Source of the DNA: an uncultured candidate division Zixibacteria bacterium
GTDB taxonomy: Bacteria > Zixibacteria > MSB-5A5 > GN15 > FEB-12
Assembly: GCA_913009765.1 (NCBI GenBank)
Contig: CAJVYT010000063.1
Span: forward strand, 1 to 14,294
Reading direction: 5' to 3'
DNA: 14,294 bases
Below, piece by piece: positions 7,890 through 14,294 of this stretch. Position 1 is the stretch's first letter. Each line of letters starts with the position of its first letter. A program made the translations under genes and the position numbers. The notes under the pieces were generated by a model. That model was not told where the DNA came from. It saw only the letters and a list, made by a program, of their open reading frames with translations, and searched no databases.

Positions 7890-10028
7890 ATGAAAAATTA
7901 TAAAATTTTCTTTTTGCTCATAGCTGCCCTCGTTATGTTTACTGCAGCAGCATCTATACACGCACAGGATGTTGATAATCTCAAATATCCTAAAATAAAC
8001 AAGTTAGAAATACCCAATGTCGACCAAGTAACTTTGGATAATGGCATTCGTGTGTATTTATTACAAGATAAATCTCTTCCTGTTTTGAAAGCATCTGTCA
8101 GAATGAACACCGGTTCTTTTTTAGAACCTGCTGATAAAATTGGTTTAGCATCTATATGTGGTTCAGTCATGCGTACCGGTGGAACAAATAAATGGTCAGG
8201 TGATGAAATAGATGAAAAACTTGAAGCTATCGGCGGGTCTGTTGAAACATCTATCGGCTTAGAATCCGGCAGAGCATCTGTAAATGTTCTCAGTGAATTT
8301 ACAGATTTAGGACTTGACATACTTGCTGAAGTTCTTCGCAATCCTAAATTTGAAGAAGATAAAATTGACCTTGCAAAAGTGCAGGAACGTTCATCCATTT
8401 CTCGAAGAAATGATGACCCACAGGCTATCGCATTTCGTGAGTTCAAAAAAGTAATTTATGGTGCTGACTCACCATACGCTCGTACTACTGAATATGCGAC
8501 AATTGATGCTATCACTCGTGATGATTTGGTTGATTTTCATGCTAAATGGTTTAAACCTCAAAATATGCAAATATCTATTTGGGGTGATTTTGATAAAAAA
8601 GATATTTTAGCAAAATTAAATAAGTATTTTGGTGACTGGAAAAAAGAAGGTGATATCGTTCCATCACTCCCTCAAGTTGATTATAAATTTGAAAACAAAG
8701 TGTATTATATACAAAAAAACGATGTTAACCAAACAAATATAGTTATTGGACATATTGGCGGTTATGTAACTGATAAAGATTATGGTGCTTTAATTGTCAT
8801 GAACAATATCTTAGGCGGCAGTTTCGGCAGTCGCTTGTTTAATGCTGTTCGTTCACGAGAAGGACTTGCATATGCTGTATTTGGAAGTTATACCGCAAAA
8901 ATTAAGTACCCGGGTATTTTTGTCGGTTTTGTTTCAACAAAATCTGAGACAACGGTCAAGGCTATCAAAGAGATGATAAAAGAGATGAAACGTATTCAAA
9001 CTGTTCCACCGACAAAAGATGAAATGAAACTGGGTAAAGACAGCTATCTTAATTCATTTGTCTTTAATTTTGATTCAAAAGCTGAGGTTGTCAATCGGTT
9101 GATGGATTATGATTTTTATGGACTTCCGGCTGATCATCTTTTTAAAGTTAAAGAAGATGTTGAAAAAGTAACTCCTGAAGACGTTATTAAAGCAGCTAAC
9201 GATAATCTCAGATTTGATGCATTGCGAATTGTTGTCGTAGGTAACGGTAAAGATTTTGAAATGCCTTTAGACCAAATGGGACTCGGTGATGTTGTAGATA
9301 TTGACATTACTATTCCATCAGGTGAATCAAAAAAAGAACTTGCTGTCACATCTGAAAACTTAAAAAAAGGTATGGCACTCATTGATAAAGCTGTTCAAGC
9401 TGCCGGAGGTTTAGATGCTGTAAAAGGTATTAAGTCTATTTCTAAAAAAGGTACCGTAACTATTGTCGCGCCTCAAGGAGAAATGGCTCTTTCAGTTGAA
9501 GATATATCTGTATTTCCTGACAAATCAAAACAGGTAGTTTCATTTATGGGACGGGTGATGAATACTGTTCGTAACGGTAATACCGGTTGGAAACCCGGTG
9601 CCGCAGGAATTTCTGCTATGTCGGAAGATGATATAATTTCTGATGACAAAGATAATAAACGAAAAACTATTTTGATTTATCAAAGCTCTGACGACCCATA
9701 TTATCAAGCAGTTTATGATGGCAAAGGTGATGTTGGCGGAACAGCAGTTGACTATGTAACTCTTTTAGATACTGATGGTGAAAAAATCTGCCGTTTAGGT
9801 ATAACTTCTGATGGTATTTTACTCAGTAAAGAATATTGGGGTAAAAGTGCTATGGGTACTGATGGAAATATTTTAGAGATTTATTCAGCACTTGCTGAAC
9901 ATAACGGTGTTCAGTTTCCTATGACCACTGTTAGAAATATGAACGGTACAAAAGTCGGTCAAATTGATTGGACAAGTTTTTCAACAAATGGCGATATTCC
10001 GGCATCTACATTTGATAAACCTGAATAA
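7890..10028 (+). CDS. Secreted M16-family partner subunit, zinc site lost, with extra C-terminal domain
   Basis: The product is 712 residues, with a signal peptide at about 1-25 (SIHA then QD). The first M16 domain (about 45-200) aligns with the neighbour's GLAHMFEHMAFKGT as GLASICGSVMRTGGT: the two His become S88 and S92 and the Glu becomes G91, so it cannot bind zinc. The second M16 domain (about 205-440) has FGSRLFNAVRSREGLAYAV, holding the R/Y pair (R315, Y328) that binds substrate in heterodimeric M16B enzymes. Residues about 480-712 are an additional domain starting KAVQAAGGLDAVKGIKSISK. It is mainly predicted beta and resembles the start of LolA-like lipoprotein-sorting domains, but I do not recognise it firmly. 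GAGGA lies 9 bases before the ATG. The gene is cotranscribed with the upstream zinc subunit and followed by a strong terminator. It probably supplies substrate binding and perhaps membrane or lipoprotein contact. Confidence 0.9.
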   Translation: MKNYKIFFLLIAALVMFTAAASIHAQDVDNLKYPKINKLEIPNVDQVTLDNGIRVYLLQDKSLPVLKASVRMNTGSFLEPADKIGLASICGSVMRTGGTNKWSGDEIDEKLEAIGGSVETSIGLESGRASVNVLSEFTDLGLDILAEVLRNPKFEEDKIDLAKVQERSSISRRNDDPQAIAFREFKKVIYGADSPYARTTEYATIDAITRDDLVDFHAKWFKPQNMQISIWGDFDKKDILAKLNKYFGDWKKEGDIVPSLPQVDYKFENKVYYIQKNDVNQTNIVIGHIGGYVTDKDYGALIVMNNILGGSFGSRLFNAVRSREGLAYAVFGSYTAKIKYPGIFVGFVSTKSETTVKAIKEMIKEMKRIQTVPPTKDEMKLGKDSYLNSFVFNFDSKAEVVNRLMDYDFYGLPADHLFKVKEDVEKVTPEDVIKAANDNLRFDALRIVVVGNGKDFEMPLDQMGLGDVVDIDITIPSGESKKELAVTSENLKKGMALIDKAVQAAGGLDAVKGIKSISKKGTVTIVAPQGEMALSVEDISVFPDKSKQVVSFMGRVMNTVRNGNTGWKPGAAGISAMSEDDIISDDKDNKRKTILIYQSSDDPYYQAVYDGKGDVGGTAVDYVTLLDTDGEKICRLGITSDGILLSKEYWGKSAMGTDGNILEIYSALAEHNGVQFPMTTVRNMNGTKVGQIDWTSFSTNGDIPASTFDKPE

Positions 10029-10045
10029 CTCATACTGTACAAAAT

Positions 10046-10076
10046 AAAAAAAGCCTGCATTTGCGGGCTTTTTTTT
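10046..10076 (+). terminator. Intrinsic terminator of the M16 operon
   Basis: A run of A leads into a GCCTGC / GCGGGC stem (10053-10058 with 10063-10068, one G-U pair) with a 4-base loop ATTT, followed by eight T at 10069-10076. It begins 18 bases after the stop codon. The A run opposite the T run makes it partly functional on the other strand, but no convergent gene needs it. Confidence 0.92.
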
Positions 10077-10119
10077 ATTATGAGAAGATGTTATTACCTA
10101 TTTACAGATATCTTACATA

Positions 10120-10147
10120 TTGACAAAGATGTATTTTTTCCTATATT
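10120..10147 (+). promoter_or_regulatory. Candidate promoter of the dockerin-protein gene
   Basis: A perfect TTGACA (10120-10125), a 16-base spacer and TATATT (10142-10147) lie after the M16 terminator and about 100 bases before the next start codon. This is the best sigma70-like match in the window. Confidence 0.5.
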
Positions 10148-10244
10148 TAAATAATACATATCACTTCCACACCTTTTAATGTGAGAAACTAATAGAATAA
10201 TTGGTAAATATAATAAACGAACTGTAAATTGTTAAGGAATTCTT

Positions 10245-11165
10245 ATGTCAGTTAGATTATTGTTTAGCCTATTGCTGTTTTTATTTATTTTTCATACATC
10301 TGTGTTATCTCAGTCACAAACTCAAAACAGTCAGTTAGAAATTGTTATGGTTATCCCAGACACTCTTGTCTCGACCGGTGAAGAGTCAGGACTATTGAAT
10401 ATTTATATTGATAATTTTCAAACAGAGATATTTGGATTTCAATTTGTATTGCGGTCAAACCGTCCCGATTTAGTAAAGTTTGATTTTTCAGGAACAGGTT
10501 TTGAAACTTCCGGCACACTTGTTGAAGGGTTTGAGTATAAAGAGGCTATTGATAAAAAAGGTGACCAAAGTGAATACTGGTTTCGATGTATTGCTGATAT
10601 ATTTAGTATCCCCGGTAGTATTGATGGCATTTTACCTCAACAGGGCGGTATTGCAATAAAAATACCGTATACTACGACTAATGCTCCCGACACAACTTTA
10701 TCACTCACTTCGACTTTGACAATTGAAATTCCAACTGATTTTTCTGATCCGGTAGGCAATTCAATTGGAGTTATTGCTGACACTGTTGTTGATACAACTT
10801 ATTATAGTTGTTCGCTTTGGGTAGGAAATTCCTGCAGTACTTGGGTTGAAGTTATTGATACTTCCTTGGGTTATGATTTAGTGCAATATGATTCTACTGT
10901 AGTGGGATTATTAGACCCAGATATAGTATTAGTTATAGAAGGGTCATTAACTCTTGATATATTGAATTGCGATTTAAATGGAAGTGGTGAGATAAATCTT
11001 TCCGATTTAGTTTGTCTCATTGATTATATGTTTCGACCGGAAGACCCTTTTAACTGCCCACTTTTATATTGTGATACTGATTTAAATGGCACTATAAATA
11101 TATCAGATTTAGTATTTTTGATATCATATATGTTTAATTCCGGTCCTCCCCCACCGGATTTATAA
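10245..11165 (+). CDS. Secreted protein with cohesin-like domain and C-terminal dockerin-like repeats
   Basis: The product is 306 residues and I do not recognise it as a named protein. A signal peptide spans about 1-22 (SVLS before QSQ). Residues about 31-175 look like a cohesin-type beta sandwich: a short strand, then a STGEESGLLNIYIDN-like segment, then IFGFQFVLRSNRPDLVKFD. A small Cys-containing, Tyr/Asp-rich stretch (about 180-235) follows, with Cys at 189 and 197. The tail (about 240-306) has two dockerin or EF-hand style 12-residue loops, D243-D254 and D277-D288, each followed by a helix ending in a Y-M-F pattern. It closes with NSGPPPPDL. Dockerins bind calcium and a cohesin partner; such tails can also serve surface attachment. 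AAGGA lies 6 bases before the ATG. It is upstream of a protease with the same type of tail. No enzymatic motif is visible. Confidence 0.8.
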   Translation: MSVRLLFSLLLFLFIFHTSVLSQSQTQNSQLEIVMVIPDTLVSTGEESGLLNIYIDNFQTEIFGFQFVLRSNRPDLVKFDFSGTGFETSGTLVEGFEYKEAIDKKGDQSEYWFRCIADIFSIPGSIDGILPQQGGIAIKIPYTTTNAPDTTLSLTSTLTIEIPTDFSDPVGNSIGVIADTVVDTTYYSCSLWVGNSCSTWVEVIDTSLGYDLVQYDSTVVGLLDPDIVLVIEGSLTLDILNCDLNGSGEINLSDLVCLIDYMFRPEDPFNCPLLYCDTDLNGTINISDLVFLISYMFNSGPPPPDL

Positions 11166-11199
11166 AAAAATCGCAAAATCTACTCTTTTTAATTTTGTA

Positions 11200-11227
11200 T
11201 TGCAATATCTCATATTTATAGTATGTT
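11200..11227 (+). promoter_or_regulatory. Weak candidate promoter of the S8 protease gene
   Basis: TTGCAA (11200-11205), a 16-base spacer and TATGTT (11222-11227) lie in the 107-base gap between the two dockerin-protein genes, about 45 bases before the start codon. The spacing equals that of the stronger candidate at 10120. I see no terminator in this gap, so read-through from the upstream gene is equally possible. Confidence 0.28.
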
Positions 11228-11272
11228 ATGAATTAGTACAAATCATAACGTTCTAAACAACAAAGGTATATT

Positions 11273-13669
11273 ATGCCAAAGAGATATGCGTCCGTTTGTT
11301 TAGCGTGTATGGCATTGGCGTTTTCGCTTTTATTTGCTCCAATCGCTTCTTACGCTAAAAATTTTGAACTCAAAAGAGTAGTTTTACCAAAACCGATTTA
11401 TCAAACAATTCCCAAAAATCTTAACACCTCAGAAATTGTCGTCAAATTCAAAGAAGGGACCAATCAGCCTAAATTCTCCAATAACGGCTTTGCAAGTTCA
11501 ACCTCTGAATGGGACAATTTAAACAAAATTATATCATTTAAAGGTAAACCCCTACCGATTAAACAACATTTTAAACAGTCAAAAGAAGAACTTGATGAAA
11601 TGAGACAAATCGGTATGAAGCGTTCAGGGATACAACTTCCTGATTTATCACTATATAACCGAATTGATCTTGATGAATCAATGACAGATGATGAAAAATT
11701 AACAAAAATAAATGCTCTCAATAAATTAGATATAGTTGAAACAGCTTATTTTCCACCACAACCTGAACTTGCAACAATCAGCAATACGGAAGAAACACAA
11801 GTTACTCCAGATTTTGAGTCCGGTCAGTATTATTTAGAATCTGCCCCTACCGGAGTTGATGCTAAATATGCTTGGGGGGTTCCCGGAGGCAGAGGTGAAA
11901 ATATAAAAGTTGTTGATATTGAAGGCAACTGGATAGAAACCCATGAAGATTTACATGGCGGAGTAGATAATTTTCATATAGCCGGCAGTGTAATAAATGA
12001 TGCAGGATGGTGGAACCATGGCACTGCTGTTTTAGGTGAAATTGCTGCTGACTCTAATACCTTTGGCGTGACCGGTATTGCTTTTGGAGTTGATTTAGGA
12101 ACAGTATCTATCGGGTCAATGACTACCGCATCGGCAATTAATACTGCTGTAAATAATTCTGATACCGGAGATGTTATTTTAATAGAACTGCATGCTCCAG
12201 GTCCTCATTATGATTATGAATCTCGTGATGACCAACAGGGTTATGTATGTATGGAATATTGGCAGGAGAATTTTGATGCTATATTACAGGCGACTGCAAT
12301 GGGTCGAATTATCGTTGAAGCTGCCGGTAATGGTGCGGAAGATTTTGATAATGCTATAATTTATGGTTCTTTATTTGATCCAAGTTATCGATTCTCGGGT
12401 GCTATTATTGTCGGAGCTTCAAGTGCTGAACATGTTCCGGCATCATTCACTAATTATGGTCAGCGAGTTGATGTACACGGATTCGGTACATGGGATGTAT
12501 ATTCTTTAGGATATGGAGATTTATATGGTTCAAGTGTGGATAATTATTACACATCATCATTTGCCGGTACATCATCTGCCTCACCAATTATTACCGGTTC
12601 TTGTGCTGTACTACAAGGTGTCAACAAAGCAAATCATGGTAGGGTATTAGATCATAACGAAATCCGAACACTTTTAACAGATTATTCTACACCACAGTCA
12701 GCATCATCAAAACATATTGGTCCTCTTCCCGACTTAAAAGGAGCCGTTGACCAAATCATGGGGATATCTTTTGTAGCTGATACAACTTTCGGTTGGGCTC
12801 CACTTGATGTTCAATTCTCAGCTTCATCCGGTTTATCAGTTGATAGCTGGAAATGGGATTTTGGAGATGGTGATTCTGCGTTTACCCAATCTCCTTTACA
12901 TTCATATTCGGGAAAAGGTATCTATTCTGTAGGTGCTGAAATAGATGCCGCCGGAGATATTCGTCAATTAACAAAATCTAATTATATTGTTTCTCTTGCA
13001 GATACTATACGAGCTGAGTCAGTTATTGCTGCACCGGGAGAAAATGTTGAACTTTTTATTTCTTTAAACAATACCGTTCCGGTAAGTTCAATAGAAATAC
13101 CTATTGAATATCCCGGAGATATTCCAATGACCTTTGATTCATTTTCCACGATAGGATGTCGTACCGATTACTTTGAAGAACAGGGCTTTATTCAACTTGA
13201 TCCCTTCAATAAACGTTTCACAGTTTTATTAGTTGCCTCTAATTCTTATACATCCCCAGATCTTCCTTCAGGTGACGGACCTATATTAAAACTTAACTTT
13301 ACAACAAGTCTTACATCAAACATAGGTGATAGTGCAAGTATTATTACCGACGGTTATAATACTAATCGACCAAAAGTTGAGTCTCAATTTGGTAATTATG
13401 ATGTAAAATTTTCAAACGGAGCTATTACAATAAGTTGTTGTACCGGTATCAGAGGAAATGTTGATGGAGATGCTCTTGATATTATAAATATCTCTGATAT
13501 AGTATATTTAATCAATTATTCATTTGGTTCTCCCCCAGGAGCGGAACCACCTTGTTTTGAAGAAGCAGATGTTGACGCATCAGGTGCACTAAATATTTCT
13601 GATCTTGTTTATCTCATATCGTATTCATTTGACAACCCATCAGGACCGGCACCTTTGAACTGTTATTAA
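11273..13669 (+). CDS. Secreted subtilisin-like (S8) protease with PKD, cohesin-like and dockerin-like modules
   Basis: This is a multidomain exported serine protease of 798 residues. A signal peptide covers 1-28 (ASYA then KN). A propeptide-like region (about 45-170) begins TSEIVVKFKEGT and ends in VETAYFPPQPE, as in S8 prodomains. The catalytic domain (about 180-495) carries Asp215 (VVDIEGNW), His249 (NHGTAVLGE), oxyanion Asn353 (AAGNGAED) and Ser434 (GTSSASP). The triad is complete, but the Asp and His contexts (DIE, HGTAV) differ from the usual DTG and HGTHV. Next come a PKD domain (about 503-576, SWKWDFGDGDS and HSYSGKGIYSV), a cohesin-like domain (about 577-720, APGENVELFISLNN and SIEIPIEYPGD), and a dockerin-like tail (729-798). 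The first loop of the tail is two residues longer than the standard 12; the second (DVDASGALNISD) is standard. AAAGG precedes the ATG. The next gene starts 33 bases later. Its role would be extracellular protein breakdown, anchored by the tail; the partner is unknown. Confidence 0.92.
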   Translation: MPKRYASVCLACMALAFSLLFAPIASYAKNFELKRVVLPKPIYQTIPKNLNTSEIVVKFKEGTNQPKFSNNGFASSTSEWDNLNKIISFKGKPLPIKQHFKQSKEELDEMRQIGMKRSGIQLPDLSLYNRIDLDESMTDDEKLTKINALNKLDIVETAYFPPQPELATISNTEETQVTPDFESGQYYLESAPTGVDAKYAWGVPGGRGENIKVVDIEGNWIETHEDLHGGVDNFHIAGSVINDAGWWNHGTAVLGEIAADSNTFGVTGIAFGVDLGTVSIGSMTTASAINTAVNNSDTGDVILIELHAPGPHYDYESRDDQQGYVCMEYWQENFDAILQATAMGRIIVEAAGNGAEDFDNAIIYGSLFDPSYRFSGAIIVGASSAEHVPASFTNYGQRVDVHGFGTWDVYSLGYGDLYGSSVDNYYTSSFAGTSSASPIITGSCAVLQGVNKANHGRVLDHNEIRTLLTDYSTPQSASSKHIGPLPDLKGAVDQIMGISFVADTTFGWAPLDVQFSASSGLSVDSWKWDFGDGDSAFTQSPLHSYSGKGIYSVGAEIDAAGDIRQLTKSNYIVSLADTIRAESVIAAPGENVELFISLNNTVPVSSIEIPIEYPGDIPMTFDSFSTIGCRTDYFEEQGFIQLDPFNKRFTVLLVASNSYTSPDLPSGDGPILKLNFTTSLTSNIGDSASIITDGYNTNRPKVESQFGNYDVKFSNGAITISCCTGIRGNVDGDALDIINISDIVYLINYSFGSPPGAEPPCFEEADVDASGALNISDLVYLISYSFDNPSGPAPLNCY

Positions 13670-13702
13670 TATATTTACTTATAGGAAAATTAGGAAAAGA
13701 TA

Positions 13703-14128
13703 ATGAGAACCTACAAAACTTTATTATGCATTTTACTTTTGGTATTTGGATTTAATTCTATTTACGCTGTTTCAAATCAATCATTACAAAATGTTCCATC
13801 GATTACATTTCTTAAGATAGACTCGTCAGGCTCTATTTATATAGAAGGGGAGTTATCAACTTCTGCTGCTTTAGGCAATGAAATTGGGGCTTCTTTCAAT
13901 TTTTTTGAATCTCAAAAATCATCACTTTATCTTTCTGATCCCCAGAAGGAACTACGAGTGGAAAAGACAATACATGACAAGATTGGTAATTCACATGTAA
14001 AGTTTAGGCAGTTATTCCATGATATTCCGGTTGTTACCGGACAGATATTTACACACTTTGATAAAAACAATAAAATAAATACTGTAAACGGTTCATTGGT
14101 AAGAGATATTAGCGTTGACTATATCCCT
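13703..14128 (+). CDS. Probable M4 (thermolysin-like) metalloprotease, N-terminal propeptide only (3' end missing)
   Basis: The first 142 residues of an exported protein are present; the rest is cut off by the contig end. A signal peptide spans about 1-22 (NSIYA then VSN). Residues about 83-136 match the fungalysin/thermolysin propeptide (FTP) pattern: ELRVEKTIHDKIGNSHVKF, then RQLFHDIPVVTGQIFTHFD and KNNKINTVNG. In M4 enzymes this propeptide precedes the PepSY and catalytic HExxH domains, none of which is present here, so M4 over M36 is inference. The last true residue is P142. The frame continues through adapter from 14129 to a false stop at 14186-14188. The start is supported by AGGAAAAG 7-11 bases upstream. 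The 33-base spacing from the S8 protease gene and the lack of a terminator suggest cotranscription. Confidence 0.78.
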
Positions 14129-14186
14129 AGATCGGAAGAGCGTCGTGTAGGGAAAGAGTGTAGATCTCGGTGGTCGCCGTATCATT
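14129..14186 (-). other. Illumina P5 / TruSeq universal adapter, reverse complement (right end)
   Basis: The 58 bases start AGATCGGAAGAGCGTCGTGT and end GGTCGCCGTATCATT, the exact reverse complement of the left-end adapter. Translated in the frame of the truncated gene it gives the familiar artefact peptide RSEERRVGKECRSRWSPYH, so predicted proteins ending this way are false. Genomic sequence ends at 14128. Confidence 0.98.
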
Positions 14187-14294
14187 AAAAAAAAAAAAAA
14201 AAAAATAAACATCAATAAGCTTAGACAATATATAAAAAACAACATAATTATGACTCATCAGTACACAACACACGACTATTATACTACTACATCC
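14187..14294. other. Non-genomic contig tail (poly-A plus noise)
   Basis: Nineteen A (14187-14205) directly follow the reversed adapter, then about 89 bases of A/T/C-rich, featureless sequence with almost no G. This mirrors the left end and fits base calls made after the read ran off the adapter. There is no gene or structure to annotate. Confidence 0.88.

Noticed and set aside
7898..8446. Open frame of 182 codons on the minus strand inside the M16 partner gene
   Set aside because: It is fully antisense to a clear family member, has no recognisable motif or ribosome site, and other antisense frames of this kind occur throughout the coding strand.
12779..13666. PKD plus dockerin-like modules taken as evidence for a cellulosome
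   Set aside because: No glycoside hydrolase, carbohydrate-binding module or multi-cohesin scaffoldin is present in the window; the attached catalytic domain is a protease.
48..14205. Perfect 58-base inverted repeat at the two ends, each flanked outward by poly-T/poly-A, resembling terminal inverted repeats of a transposon or a linear replicon
   Set aside because: The repeat is the Illumina P5 adapter, base for base as I know it, so it is a library artefact and not a mobile-element end.
14187..14205. Poly-A tail suggesting a retroelement or eukaryotic transcript
   Set aside because: It follows the reversed adapter directly and is mirrored at the left end, which fits read run-off.

Overview
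The window is an assembled contig of about 14 kb whose real genomic part is positions 124-14128. Both ends carry a full 58-base Illumina P5/TruSeq universal adapter: forward at 66-123, and its reverse complement at 14129-14186. Outside each adapter is a homopolymer run (T at 48-65, A at 14187-14205) and then low-complexity sequence. This is what sequencing past the end of an adapter-ligated molecule looks like, so positions 1-123 and 14129-14294 should not be read as genome. Both terminal genes are cut by the contig ends, and both reading frames happen to stay open through adapter, which adds false residues.

Organism: the DNA is AT-rich and bacterial. The evidence for lineage is a DUF4953-type zinc metalloprotease, paired secreted M16 peptidases, and secreted proteins ending in dockerin-like repeats (NISDLVYLI-Y-F followed by a G/P-rich tail). 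This combination recalls the FCB superphylum. The dockerin style is like proteins I know from Zixibacteria and related candidate phyla. That placement comes from memory of protein style, not from a marker gene.

Layout: (1) 124-1281, plus strand: C-terminal part of a zinc-dependent metalloprotease, ending at a strong bidirectional-looking terminator. (2) 3389-1363, minus strand: a two-gene unit of 6-phosphofructokinase followed by a LOG-family (TIGR00730) nucleotide phosphoribohydrolase-like protein. (3) 3573-6131, plus strand, divergent from the kinase gene: an alpha-glucan phosphorylase of the DUF3417/GT35 type. (4) 6364-10028, plus strand: a two-gene M16 peptidase operon. The first subunit carries the zinc site. 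The second lacks it but carries the R/Y pair and an extra C-terminal domain. A classic intrinsic terminator follows. (5) 10245-14128, plus strand: a run of secreted proteins. These are a cohesin-like/dockerin protein, a subtilisin-like protease with PKD, cohesin-like and dockerin-like modules, and the truncated start of a protein with a thermolysin-type (M4) propeptide.

How it fits together: glycogen phosphorylase and phosphofructokinase sit back to back and would feed stored glucan into glycolysis. The rest is dominated by exported peptidases: one DUF4953 type, an M16 pair, one S8 and one probable M4. Two neighbouring exported proteins share the same kind of C-terminal dockerin-like tail and each also has a cohesin-like domain. 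A surface-attached or self-assembling proteolytic apparatus is the most interesting hypothesis here, but it is inferred from domain architecture only. I saw no tRNA, rRNA, CRISPR array, transposase or phage gene.
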